Shown here: in pieces, positions 49,329 through 62,470 of the stretch
Layout: every line of letters starts with the position of its first letter
How positions within the stretch are numbered: position 1 is the first letter of the stretch
Source: Antitrichia curtipendula
Lineage: Eukaryota > Streptophyta > Bryopsida > Hypnales > Leucodontaceae
DNA: 64,000 nt
Assembly (NCBI GenBank): GCA_951230915.1
Contig: OX579638.1
Location: 31,100,322 to 31,164,321 of the forward strand
Direction of reading: 5' to 3'
Notes under the pieces: model-generated
Told to the model about the DNA's origin: nothing
The model's database searches: none
The model's input: the letters and a program-made list of their open reading frames with translations, nothing else
Program-made: the position numbers and the translations under genes

Positions 49329-49526
49329 TTAACCTTGAGCGGGGGGGGCCCCTTTTGCTCCCCCCATATCAGCCCCCCCCCCCCCCCCCCCTTCGTCGAT
49401 ATGGTCTTGTCAGAGCTACAGGGATCTCCAAACCAATTGGATGTACTCAATTATAACTAAAATTTCCCCCCAGGCTTCCAGGGGGAATTATACTTCATGT
49501 CAGAGGGAGTGCAGTCGCGCGGTTAA
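49329..49526. other. GC-rich island with G8 and C19 runs, bounded by TTAA
   Basis: TTAA-CCTTGAGCGGGGGGGGCC opens the island and GTCGCGCGG-TTAA closes it. The C run is 49373-49391. Inverted ends are not convincing, so membership of the TTAA families is unproven. Confidence 0.4.
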
Positions 49527-52500
49527 CAATGTTATGCATCATGGTTCTTTACAAGGGATCTCTCTCTTAACTTGTTGTCCCTTTGCACTATTTTTGTGGC
49601 TATGAAACTTTGGAAGTCATTATTTCTATGTTTTTTTAGATTTTTGAAGTATGGACTTTTTGGGTATGAGCTAAATAGTAAATTCTAGACTTTCAAACAT
49701 TAAATATAGTTTATTGAATTTATGGTACTTACTTAATGGAGTTTGAAGTCAAATAATTTGTACACATCTCCTTATAAAATAGCACTCCAAATGCGACATA
49801 ATTTGGATTTTAGGCATTATTAGTGCCATCTTGTGAATGTTTTAAGGATAAAAATAGCAAGACTAATACATTCAAAAATATAAGGCAGAATGGAAGCATT
49901 GTCAAGGGTGAAATTTGCGTGCATAGCTACAAGCTATATTGAATAAGATGGGATTTTGGAATTTATCAACATGAAGAAGTTGTGGGCAATGTGGAGGTAT
50001 GTTGCCAAATTGTTTTAGAGAGGTCATTTAAGAGTAAATTGGTATTTCTAAACTTGTGTGGTTATTACATGTGTCCAATTGAAGCTAAGATTTACGCCTT
50101 AGTTGTTGATAATCTAGAAGAAGAGTTGTAGCAGGTGATCGAAAGAAGTTGAATGATTGGAAAAATTGGCCTATAAAGATGAAATTTTTAAACACCATTG
50201 TTAGGCATGAATTCTCACCAAATTAGAGATATGGATATTTGTAAATGCTTAGTACCAAGTCATTGAATATTAGTCATGCTTGGTAATAATTAGATTTTTC
50301 ATATAGATCATGCAAACTTATAGACAACAATTAGATACTCTTATCATGGAACTCTTAAGAAAATAGAGCAACGGTGGTTTGTATAGACCAAAATTAGTTT
50401 CAATAGGAAAAATGTGACAATGAAATTTTGGAGTATCAAGGATCACAACAAACGCCCAGTTCACAACTTATGCAAAACTCAAGTAAGTTGCTATGATTCT
50501 ATATTATTCTTGCTTATTCACGTGCTCAATCATGCTTAGTAGACATTGCAAGCCTTATAAGTTCTTATTATATTTATCTCTTCTACTTAAATTTGTAATA
50601 TGTCCATAAGGATTTATATACATTGTGGAATTACTGAGTGCTATGATTGTACTTCAATACGCCTAGTGTGATACAAATATACATATCTAGCACTTTGTGA
50701 GATCCTGAACTGCATAGTGAGTTCTTTGCCACCTTTGTTATATAAATGCCTAGTTAGTGCTTCTCAATGCAAGACATTGGAATTACAAAATCACATAATT
50801 TGTCAAGAACTTGTTGTGGTCATTTTTTTCTTTTTGACCTTCTATAAATTAGTGTTAAACTATTCAACTTGTCTCCTCCAACTACAAAGCTATAAATGCT
50901 TCGATCACAACCCCTTTTACTAGTTTCAAAAATCTCATAGTTACATTTTGGTCAATTGATAAAAATTCTACCTATTAGAATTGACTAAAAGAAACTCTCA
51001 TAAATTGCTAGGTACAAAGAAGAAAGCATTCCAATACTTTATTTTAATTTTAATTTTTGCTTATATCCTTCTAGATTATATTACTAACCTTGATTTCAAA
51101 TTAATCATTAAAGAAGGCTATCTTTCAGATATTACTTTAGAAGCATGAAGAGTTATGAAACAAAACATTGCCCTCAAAGCAATCAATTTATTATCCCCTA
51201 TCCACCTTGAAAATTATGTCTAGTGATAAATTGTATTGAGGTCTACCATATTAAATGGCAAGACTGAATAGAAAGAGATTTTGCGTAATCGTCGCATGCC
51301 AAGGGGCACAACACATCATTTCAACATTTCATAATTTAGTAAGCTCCCAAAATGAAGTTAATTTTGCGAGTTTGTAGATTCAATTTTCCAAGTCGGTGGT
51401 GGTAGTGAGCACTTTGAAGGTGGGCAAGGGATCCAAAAGAGAGCCTAATTGCTTGGACCACCAAAGTTTATCTTAAATCCCTAAAGAATCATGACTTGAT
51501 ATTTCATCATAAAATACTTGAAAGCTGCAATTTCTTGTGCAAAGAGCTACATGAGAATAACTAATTTTTGCATATTGTATTCAAGAGTGTAAGACTTTGC
51601 ACAAATCTTCTATGAAAATGTATGAAACAATTTCATACACTTTGACCATGTAGATTGTAAGAAATTAATGTTCATAGTGAAAATGAAACAATTTTTTTCT
51701 ACCTTGTTTAACTAGGTTGCAAACCTTGAAGCCCCATAACTTAGTTTTTTTGCCCTACAAACTTTTAAAGTTTAAATCTTTATAATGGGGCCATATTTTG
51801 ACCCTAGCCATGCGTGCCATGGGGCACTAAGGTAGTTTGTTCACTTTGTTGTAAAGTGACCATTTAACAGTCGGTCTGCCTTTTCCATAAGTTTTTGTGG
51901 ACATAAATATGTTTAGATCATTTTTCAGAGAAAGAAAAATAGATGTAGAACTTAACACAAGAGGTTTTGTATTTTTTCCAAGTATTTTTGAATTACTTAT
52001 AAATTTCCAAAGATTTGGGGCATAGGCACCTATTTGTAATCATAGGTCTCCCCAAACCTGTTCAATTGCAATTTGTAAAGAAGTGAGAGGAAATCAAAGA
52101 TAATGATTGGCTCTTGCAATAAATAAATAAATTTCTTGACATATTCAATCGGTAAAGTGGTCAATTCAAGGATCACTTCATCTCCATTCTTTAGCTAATA
52201 ATAAAGGCGATTTGAAGGATACGAGTAGTTTTAGAGTAGACTACCTTATATGTAGTCGGGCCCGACCACTCCATGGGTTTGTGCCACATCATGTGTAGCT
52301 ATGGGGCTGCTCTAAGTTCTGTAGCCTCTTATCTTGTCAGAGGTGTCTCTCAGAAAATAAATTAGAGGTTGTTGCTTCTGCAACTATGTTTCTCCGCAAC
52401 AACTTAGACATCATTTGTTTTTGAATGAAGTCTTTTGTTTACCAAATACCGTGTGAGAGCACCGCCACTCCATGCTTGTCGCACTTATCCATAAAAACAT

Positions 52501-55500
52501 TGCTCCACACCAACACCCCGTCACAATAAAAGTTGTGCCATCCTCATGTCACTCCTAAATTTGTTTGGCAACGGAGGGCCTTTGTAGTGGGTAGTTTTAC
52601 AGTCATGCCAACTTGGTCAACTTTGACTATGGCTTTAGTGAAAGACATGGAGGCTAGTGAGAGGTATGAGAAGAAAATGAAGAACTTTAGTGAAGACTTT
52701 AAGGGGTGGTTGGTGCAAAGCATTGGGTCTTGAGTGCACCACCACATCTCATGAAGTAGGAAGAGCCTTGCCACCTCTTGGTGTTGTGGTCAAATAGAGT
52801 GCTATTGGTGGCAATGCTCTAAGTGAATAATACAATATGAACCACATTGTGAAAGGTTATCCTAGCGCTAGAAGTTATGTAGAGTAAAGAGATTTTTTTG
52901 GTCATTTATATTAGGCAATGTAGAAAGCCATCTTTGTTGGAGCAATGCAGTTGTTTACATCTATATTTAATGGATGAAATATAAAACGTGAAAATAAAAC
53001 TTACAGTATTCATTCTAAAGAATGTACATTCATCCCAAAAGAACAATGTCTTTAGAATATGTAGTAAATCAACAATTTCAACCATTGAAAATGAGAGAAC
53101 ATATCACCTAATATTTCCTTAAAAAATGTATTGCTTTTGAACAAAATACCACCCCTGGTTGTATTCTAGTATGGTCCTTTCCTAATTGTATCACCATCTA
53201 CATTTTCCTAACATTTTAGCCTAAAAATTATGGGTTGGTGTAGATAGGGACGTAATTGGATAGGGGACCATAAAAGACATATATACCTCAATTCAACATG
53301 CTAATACTGTACACTAAAAATGACATGTCTATATGCCCATCGTTGTATAGAGACTATCACTTAGAACGTAATTGATATAGAATGTAGTTTATAAATTATT
53401 TCAAATAAATTCTACGTGATGAAGGATTGCAATTTTTCATTCATATTCTTTATACTTCCTTGAAAATGCCTAACTATGTAATGTCCCCCTAGATTTGATG
53501 TGTCTGGTGGATGACTTCAAGGAATAATGTAGAAAAACAAAATGCATGTATACATCTTATTAAAGGATGCTTTTATGATTGATGATCACAATCTTGAACA
53601 AGATTTTTGCAAGATAATCCATGGGTTATAAAACATGACAATTTTTCTAGTATATACTGACAACTTCTAGATTCATGCTTCTAAGATGAATTTTAGTTGA
53701 AATAGCTCTTGAAAAATGAACCCGCTAATGCCAAATGAAGAATATTATAAATAGATCCTACTCCAGTTTGAAAAAATTCTAAAGTATTACATTTAATTTT
53801 ACAATTGACTTTGCATGTTGAACTCCAATTTTTGGATTTTATAATTACAGAATCACTCTTAAATTTGTTCATACCATGATGATCCACTCTACAATATACT
53901 CATTTAATGGCATGTAGAGTTTTGAATGTATTTTGTACTCAATGTGCATTTTTTCAATTTTTCCAAAATATTCACATTAATTTCAATGACGACAAAACAA
54001 TTTGAAAATTGTATAATTATAGAAGACATGTGGGTTCACCTTTGAAAAATAGAGTTGAAAAAATCATTTGTATACCATGGCATATAGTGACAAATTTTGA
54101 AGTTTAACTGCATGGTTATAGGCTTGTCTTTATAGGATTCACTTCTTAAAAACTAGATGTTCAAATTTTCAAGAATTGATGAATGTAAATATGTTCCAAC
54201 CACATAAAGTATTTGTTTTTTCATCCATCTAAATATTAGTTAAATCATGTGTTAATTCTAGTACATTTTGATTGTATAGATTTCAAAACTTTTCATTACA
54301 AGTATCCTATAGTTCAAGGGCTATGTTTAACCTCAAAAGTTATTTTTTGAATAAAGGACTTGAATAAAATTTTAATATATTCAAAACCACTATAATTAGA
54401 ATTTAGTATTTTGGAACTTAATGCAAACAAATCTTTTGAAAATTACACATATTTCATTTATAATCAATTTTAGAGGGATTTTTAAATTTTTAATCACTAA
54501 TAGAAATAGGATCTTTGTAGATGAAGGACATTATCCTTGAAAGACCCACGTGGCAACTTTGACCACTTGTAGATCTCTCATAGGTTGTTTCCGTGGTCTT
54601 CTATCACTTGTTTTATACCAAATATTTTTATTGGAATATATTGGTTAGTGCATCAAATGATTTAATTGTATGGATATGATCTACAGATTACATCTTGTAG
54701 TTTAATATTAAATAATTATTTTTCTCAATTGTATTCAATGATGCAACTTCATAATTTTGAAAATTTGAACTAACCTTTGGTTCTTAAGGGTTTTAAAGTA
54801 TCCATTTATCAAATCCATGTAATACAAGTGTTTAAAAATATCTATTACGCCATTTTATTGTTTGAGATTATTTTTGATACAAGTATAAGAAGAGTTGAAG
54901 ATTGTTAGATACAATCCAATGTATCAAGGGAGTTGACATTTAGAGGCACTGGCATCATTGTTGAGTGTCAATAGTGAAAATTTGAAACATGATTGACAAT
55001 CATATATTGAACAAATTATTATAATTTTTTAATATGATGTTCATTTTTTAGAAATTTCAGTTTCAATCTAGCAATTGCTTACATGCAATTCATAGATTCT
55101 TTAGAATTGCCAAGAATATTATACCTCTGATTCAGTCAAAAGTCCTCGAATTCCATTTATACAAGTACCAAATGAATTTTTAAAGTTTTAAATTTTTTTC
55201 AAACGTATAAAGGTTAATTTTTGATAAGTTCACTAGAGGTGGGTGTTATAGAATGCATATAAAGACATGTCAAGTTGTGTGATTAATTTCATGGTGTTGA
55301 AAAAGCAATTAAAATAATTTGTTAGAGTTCTTTTAGAAAAGAAGGTCAAATCTAAGTGTAGGGTTGCAAACTTTGAGATTTATTAACTTTTGAATTGTGA
55401 TTATATTTTGCTTCAAATTTTTGAAGAAGTGCAGACTACCTCACATACTACAACTTGAATACACATACTTATGTATTCACACTTTTCCTTTTTCTTCACT

Positions 55501-55741
55501 CATTCTTATGCTATGGCTTTCTGAATACAGATGTTCTTTACACTAGTTTAGTTTTGTGAGTCATTGTATGTCAATTTTGTTTTCTTCAAAAGTTATTTGC
55601 ATCTATAAACTTAACATGGCATTGATGGATGAAATTTCAAGTGTGATTAGTTTTCTAGATTTCGCTTTAGATGTAGATATTGTAATACAAATGTAATTAT
55701 ATTTAGAAATAGATATTGAATGTAGATGTACTTATAATATA
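49527..55741. other. AT-rich intergenic DNA, only decayed coding-like scraps
   Basis: No supported gene. Scraps that read like protein include IEAKIYALVVDNLEEEL near 50080-50130 (+) and VKDMEASERYEKKMKNFSED near 52640-52700 (+). Neither has splice support or a recognisable family. Confidence 0.45.
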
Positions 55742-55960
55742 GTTTCCTCTGTTCCCTAATGATCTTCTGGTTGGATAAAGTGTTTAAGTTTTTTATGTTG
55801 AAAAAAATATTATTTCAACCCATTTCAAGTTGCAAATAGGGTTCAATACACTACTATCATTCTGAAACTGTGAATTTTGAATTCCTTTTGAAAGTGTTGT
55901 ATTAAGCTTATTGTAATAAAATCAAAGAGAACCAGAAGATCTTTTGGGGAAAGAGAGCAT
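55742..55960. mobile_element. Stowaway-like MITE
   Basis: The left end CTCTGTTCCCTAATGATC continues with TTCTGGTT. The right end, inverted, is CTCTCTTTCCCCAAAAGATC and continues with TTCTGGTT. The CTCTGTTCC-type start resembles plant Stowaway ends. TA occurs at both outer borders. Confidence 0.6.
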
Positions 55961-58483
55961 ATACAATAGAGTTTTTTACATTGATTCAAATAGTTTTCCT
56001 AGATTCAAAGATAGTTTATAGATTTAGTGACAATTTTTGAAGGTTCATAGATTTAAAGGTATTTTATAGATTAAGTAATGAATTTTGTAGGTTCAAAGTT
56101 ATTTAATAGATTTTAGAATTTTTTTATAGATTTAGGAATTTGTAAAATCACTTTTTTTTATTAATAGGTTCAATAGATTTGAATGAAATAACATAGATTG
56201 CAACATTTTTCCAAAGCAAATGGCTCTAAATGACTAATCATAGTGCTAATAAACCTTGTCTCATGTACCTATCAATGGTTATAAACTCTAAACACATTTA
56301 TCTCGGTTCCTTGTAGTATTTTTGAAGGTCTACTTTAGCATCAATGACATGGATGGTGATGCCAACTCTACTCCCCATGCTAAGTATAAGTGGAATTCTA
56401 TACACTCCCTATATCCACGTTGGAAAGTATTTAGTAGGCAATAAAATTTAAAGAGAGCATTTAACCCTGCATTTAAAACCTTATTAAGCAGACCTCAAAA
56501 GTTTAGACCAAGGTGGCACAATTAGGTACAAAATGAAACCTTGGAATTTGCTTTAATCAATGTTAGAAACAACATTAAGCCATATTGCTTACAACATTGT
56601 AATCTTATAGTCTTCTATGGGTGCTAGATATAACTGTACCAATGATTAATATTATACTCTTTTGAATACCACCTATACATTTCAGATACAAATGCATAAG
56701 GGTTTGTTTCAAACCAATGTTATAATTAGATGACATACAAGCAACACCATTACTACTAGGAAAGTTCATCATGGCAAAATACAAAGTCATCATTTGCTTG
56801 TAAGAAATTATTCTTTGTCCCATCTATGCAATTCGCTATTTTGCCTTTCAACCAACCACAAGGCTACCGGTGTCCTAAAGCAAAAAGAATCTCCATTGTC
56901 ACTAATCTAATAAACTATTTATATAAAAAAAATTAATATTTAGGGGAGGTATTGATCTTGGATAAAAATTACACTTTTTACCATTCCAAAGAGAATATTT
57001 TGATGGTATCAATCATTTCTTGAACATTGTACATCCAAAAAACATGAGGTGTTCTAACCAAGACCCCTAACATTCCTTGGCTCAAAAATATTCTCAAAAA
57101 TCACACAAGAACAATACCCAGGACAAAAAAGAATTGTAAATAAAATTTTATGCATCTTGAAGAATTTCTAATCGTAGTGTCTCATTCTTAGCTTGTGTTG
57201 CAAACAATTCAGGTCTTCAAGGCACTATGTGAGTGAGATCCAGGCACACTAAAACAACTTTTGCTACTTTACTTATGGTGACCAAATCAAACCAAAAACC
57301 AATAGGTTTTTAGTTTAGGGTTGTGAACGTCTCCAAAATCAGCCATGTACTTATGTGGAACCAAACTTTGTTCCTTCATAACTTTAGATTGCTGTATTCA
57401 AATGCTGCGTTCTTTGGTGCGTGGAAACCTCCTTTCCGTTGCCAAAAAAAAAGAATTGAAAATTTAACCCATTCTAATAATAGTAACTAGTCACAGTAGC
57501 AAAAGTGGCGGTTTGGGGGGTACCGACCTTAGATACCTTTACCTGAGTCATGAACTCATGATACCCAGTCTGTACCACCTGCCAAGACCATTAAAGAGCT
57601 GTCACCTGAATTTAAAGGACCGTTATAGGAACACTCACCCCCCCGCACACACCCCAGACTCACCAACAAAATCCGTTGAAACGTTGTGATTCCTGTCCCC
57701 CAACCCAAGCGAAGCCAAGTGAAGCCAAGCCAAGCCAAGCCAAAGGTACCACCTACAATGGCCATGCACACTCTCCACAAACTCCTTTGGACCTCCCCGT
57801 GTGTGCGACTCCTCCATTGCTGCAGTCAAGCTCTGCGCCACTTTCACTTTTACTGACAAAACTCAGCTTCCTATCAGGAGTATCATCATCCCTCTGAAGC
57901 TAAGTTTTGTCTCGTCCATTTGCCGTGATATAAGCTTTGTACCGTGTAGAGCTGCAGCTATGGCGTTTGCTGCATATTGGGAGGCTCTCTGGCTGGGTTT
58001 GGCTCGATCTCAATTGCAATGTGGATGCATGCCAACAGTGGCACTGCTGCTGGTCTTGTAGGTCAGCTGTTTTGGGTTAGCTGTTTTGGGTCAGCTGTAT
58101 GTGTGAATTTCAAGGAATTGCTGTACGTGGGTTGGTTGGATTGTGGAAATTCTTGCTATCGTTCTTTGGTGCTAGAAACGTGATGAGTTTCGGGAACTGG
58201 TTTACAGAGCTTAGGTAGTTTGAGTTGTTTTGAAGCTAAAGTTGTTTAGTTTGCTGTTGTGGTGGTTTACTGGCATGATTTTGCATGAGCCATGTTCAGG
58301 TGGTCGTGTCGTGAGGTCCAACTGCCCAGCTCGTGACATAGCTCTTGTCCAGGTCGTTTGTTTTCGTGGTTTGTTAAAGGATTGGATACTCGGCCGTGGT
58401 GCATTAGCGATTTAAGCAGCGGTCCTGTTGTCTCCTCTAATCTTGTTTTGGCTGCTCTTCCAGGGGTGTTTTTTTCAGGTTTT
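55961..58483. other. Intergenic DNA becoming GC-richer after 57450
   Basis: At 55980-56170 there are many degenerate ATAGATTTA/TTCATAGATT repeats. At 57701-57741 there is an AAGCC pentanucleotide run. From 57450 the composition rises towards the possible gene at 58903; this stretch may include its promoter or early exons, but none could be defined. Confidence 0.4.
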
Positions 58484-58509
58484 TTTAGGGTTTAGGGTTT
58501 AGGTTTAGG
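58484..58509 (+). repeat. Telomere-like TTTAGGG motif
   Basis: TTTTAGGGTTTAGGGTTTAG and a further TTTAGG unit, the plant telomere repeat in the G-rich orientation, lie about 0.4 kb upstream of the unidentified exons. Confidence 0.75.
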
Positions 58510-58902
58510 TCACAAGGTTCTCTCTTTGTGGCAGTTAGAGGGGAAATGTACTAGGTACCGCAAATCTGAAGCCTGGAAAATAGTACAGCCTGAGCCATGC
58601 AAGTAGCAAAGGATGTACCGAGCTTAATCTCAATGACGTCACTACGATTATTTAGGTGATCTGACGGTGAACAATGGAGATATTGGGAAATTCAGTGTCA
58701 AAAAGAAAGAGTGGTGATGGCCTCGAGTCAGTAAAAAATTATGGCCGGGGTCGATCTGAAATTTTACCAGATGTTGAAGATGCGATTGAATCTGTAGGTT
58801 CTGGAAATTTGGTTGTTTTTGAAATTTGGTTGCATGAAAACTGTCTGCGCTCAATGGATACTTACACTTCGTGCAATTACATTGTTTTTCAATCGGATGC
58901 AG

Positions 58903-59566
58903 AAAACTTCGGGAAGCCATCATCATGATGCTTGCTTTCATGGAGCTTCTGTACCTCCTGTCCTTGGAAGCAGGCTTCTCGAACGCTGAGATGATGGTTT
59001 CAACAACATCAGGGCTGCCAATATCAGAGTCGGAACAACCAGCTATGTCACTCCAGAACATCTTCCCGTATGTCCTTGATCCGGAAGTTCCAATGGATAT
59101 TTCAAGGTATCACGATCTAGAAATTCTATAGATTATCATTTTCTTTGAAGCAGCAAGGTTTTAATTGTAAATTTTCGTGTGGTCGACGCTAGCGTTACAT
59201 TCAATTTCCAGCTGGCTGTAAAGTACCTAGGTGGTGGTGTGTGGAGACTCCCACCACTCTACCATTTTTAATTTTTAATTTTGTAAACTTGGTATCCATT
59301 TTTTTCTTTCTCACTGCCGTTTTATACCATTCTTGAGCTTCACAAAGAATCTTCGTTTCTCTCACTTTCATTTTCTCCCAAGTACATAGTTGATTGTTTC
59401 TTCCAGAAGGACAGTCTTCCAACGAGCTCAAGAATGTTATGTTGGATGCTCTGTTTGGAATGAGAGATGGGCAAAACGGTACTCTTGGTTATTTGACAGT
59501 AGATCAATCGATACTGTTCAGTGGGTGGAAGACAATGTCATTGACTTTGTTTGCGAGAATTTCCAG
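58903..59566 (+). CDS. Two exons of an unidentified gene
   Basis: Exon 58903-59106 follows a good acceptor (TTTTTCAATCGGATGCAG) and ends AG|GTATCA in phase 2. Exon 59407-59566 follows TTGTTTCTTCCAG, completes the split codon and ends CAG|GTGCAT in phase 0. Joined, about 120 codons stay open. The first encodes KLREAIIMMLAFMELLYLLS and then PAMSLQNIFPYVLDPEVPMD. The second encodes RTVFQRAQECYVGCSVWNER and IDTVQWVEDNVIDFVCENFQ. The first has a hydrophobic helix that could be a membrane segment. I do not recognise the family. Upstream exons may include the ATG frame at 58674; downstream exons may lie at 59830-60000 or 60440-60620. It may also be a pseudogene. Confidence 0.4.
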
Positions 59567-62470
59567 GTGCATAATTGCTGACACCCAGTTGACATTCCTC
59601 CTACGTAACGCATCGATCAGACATGCGTTGTTGTGGGAAGTTATCATATTTTTTGCCAAGAAGTTTACAATGACGGTAAAACCGTTACCAGGAAAGTGAA
59701 GAGTCACATGTGACAGGGAGCTGAAACCAATTCACCGTTTCGGACATGAATTGTGTACCTCCACAATCAGGCAATATGGAAAAGTGGACGTTTCAAAAGT
59801 GGACGTCACTGTGAACGTTTTTCAAACAATTTTATTTGGTCAGGACAAACAAACCGTTACTCAATCAGTCCCGACTCTCCAGTGTCCACTTCATGCCTTG
59901 GCCGAATTTTCATGTCGAAGGACTACTTGGAAACCAAGAATCAAACATACCACTATCTTGTTTTTTTCAGTTAGGAAAGTATTTTTCTGCACTTGCCCTG
60001 TGAAGCGAATCAATGGAGGACATTATCTGTTCAATTTGTGAGGGAGGTTCTGTTCCAGTGATCTTCTTCAGACGTCCATTATGAGCAGTGTTGCATTGAA
60101 GATGCTCTTACAACATAAATTTATGTGTTTTTACTGCTTGACATACCACAAACCTTTACCGATGCAACTAGGATCTCTTTGAAATCATATGCACATGGGG
60201 CAATAAACCTGGAAAGTAAAACATGCCAAGTTATCTTTCAAGATCTCTTTCCTTTCAAATGACCAACTTATCGACCCCCCCTCCCCCCCCCCCTCCCTCA
60301 TTTCTGAATCAAGGCATAAATGCAGGCATAACGGTCACCCCAAAGGAGAACAAACATCCAGTCAAGTATTCAAACCTCTCTAATGACACTGCGACACTGC
60401 CTTGGTACAGAAAGGGCTTTTAATCACATTCTAAGACATGCAAGTTGTCCAATCAGATGTACAAAAGATTCCGAGCTAGTGCAAATACAGTGTATTATTA
60501 GAGAAGGTGGATTGTACACGACTGTCACATTGGCAATATTTGAAACTGGCAGGTATATGGGAACCAGGCCAGTTAAAGAAGAGGTACAGAATGCATGTGA
60601 AGTTGTTTTTGGTCGGTGTAATTAATGACTCGTTGGTCCTTCAGCAGGCTCCCTTCCACTCTCTGCCTCTTTGTGCTTTCTAAGCAAACCAATTTAATAA
60701 AGAATTTGCCATAACCCAACATTGGACATAACTTGATCTTGCTCAGAACTGGAGGCATCGTCCTTGTACTTCAAAAATGCATCGTTCTCTGACTTGCAGA
60801 AGAAATCTCTGGTGTTCATGATACTCTTCGTTTCTTGAAGTCGAAATGAACATTCAAGCGTTTCTTCAGCTCACTCTGGTTTCTATCCTCTCACATTGTA
60901 CACAATTTGAAGTTTGTACAAGAATTTGGCATGAAATTGGGAATGGCAGTCTTCTTGGGCACTCGTGAGAGAGTGCGTTGCAGTTGCAGTTCTTTAGAAT
61001 GGAATCTTGAATGGCGTAAGGTTGCAAAATAGCATTTAGGGAGAATGTGGTGGCGCTGAAGACTTGCGGTCATTTAATTCGAAAATCATCCTGATTTTTT
61101 CTCCTGAATTGCTGATTTTCCTCTGACTTCGTAGTTCTGTGACAATTTTTTTGTACTCTATCAACCTTGAAGTTGGAAATATGAAAAGTCTTAGGTCGCA
61201 GAGAAGACCTTATGAGCTTTAAACCTTGCAATGAACTCTGCTCTGGCGATGGCGCGATGAATTAGTTTCAGGTCTTGAGGTTTTGGTCTTAGTTCCAATT
61301 GACGATTGATAGGTGAGGCTGAGTTCACTTGGTCAAATACAACTCGTGCATCTAAGGTATGTACACCCGTAATCAACACTACCCAAAATGCAACATGTAC
61401 ATTTTGGATCAAAAGCGTTACAAAAACTTAGATATTGATAACACAAGATGTCTATGAGAGCCTAATGTTGGTTTTGGGAACACCTAGAGATGGTACTTTG
61501 AAACTCATACCTTATTCATATGGTGTCCAAATAATGCATGCTAAAGTGTGTTGAAATACTCTTTCAGCTACCAATAAGATCAAACAAAAATAATTTATGT
61601 TCAATCATAGTAACTAACTATGCTCATGAGTTGTAATTTGTGATGATAATTGTTGCGTAGCTTGTTTGAGGCAATCTCGAGCCTAAATCGAATAGGATTT
61701 GTCCAGATGAGCGAGGGGATAAACTGAGTCATCAGCTTGGAACTGTTCTGAAAAGTGATTTTGTTCCACGATGTGTCTCAGCAATTTATGCAGATGCTTC
61801 ATTTAGAGCTTCACAATCTTCTGGTTCCAAGCTTCGAGGCTGGTGCACTTTGGGGTGGACAGGTCAATAGCAACAAGATTGAATTTGCCCAACTGATCAT
61901 GTGCAACTACGGGTGAGATGACAAACATAAAATAATCCATTGCAGATGTAACACATTTGAGGTAACAACAATTTTCCATTCCAACTTGAAAAACTGTTAT
62001 CTCAAATATTAGAAGGGCATGCCCATAGGAGCCGTGCAATTGCTACTTCTTCATGCTCATTCTTGTTAGTATGATTTACTGCGCAGACAAAGAAAGGGAA
62101 AAAATATATATTTGCACTAATCAAGGTGTAGGATTTCTTTGTTATCTCAAACTTGTTGGTTCAATCTAAAGTGCTCTAGATTCATGTGTGGAATGGTGAT
62201 GGAGTGACTGATGCCCTTCTCATTGTACCAGGGTACTAGTCTGACTTCACTTATAGTCCATTTGCAACTAGTGATTCCTTGCAGTTTTGTACAACTATTA
62301 TAATTCAAATTATTTCTCAATCAGAGGTTGCAGATGCTCTATGAGAGAGTAGCATGTGGTGATGACCTCTCCTCTCACCAATTGCAGAAGGCTTCGACCC
62401 TGAATTGCTTGCTTTTGTCCATGTTTGCTCTTTGATTTTAACGCACCAATTGTAGACTAAGGTAAGAGAC
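59567..62470. other. Possible continuation of the unidentified gene plus coding-like minus-strand scraps
   Basis: Plus-strand stretches such as RIFMSKDYLETKNQTYHYLV (59900-59970) and QCIIREGGLYTTVTLAIFET (60490-60550) could be exons but could not be joined in phase. On the minus strand, LELRPKPQDLKLIHRAIARA (61310-61240) and QLGKFNLVAIDLSTPKCTSL (61900-61830) read like protein and end in stops. A C-rich run lies at 60274-60297. Confidence 0.35.

Noticed and set aside
52533..52733. Coding-like plus frame with MEASERYEKKMKNFSEDF
   Set aside because: Short, isolated, no splice sites or family; kept only as a scrap in the intergenic note.
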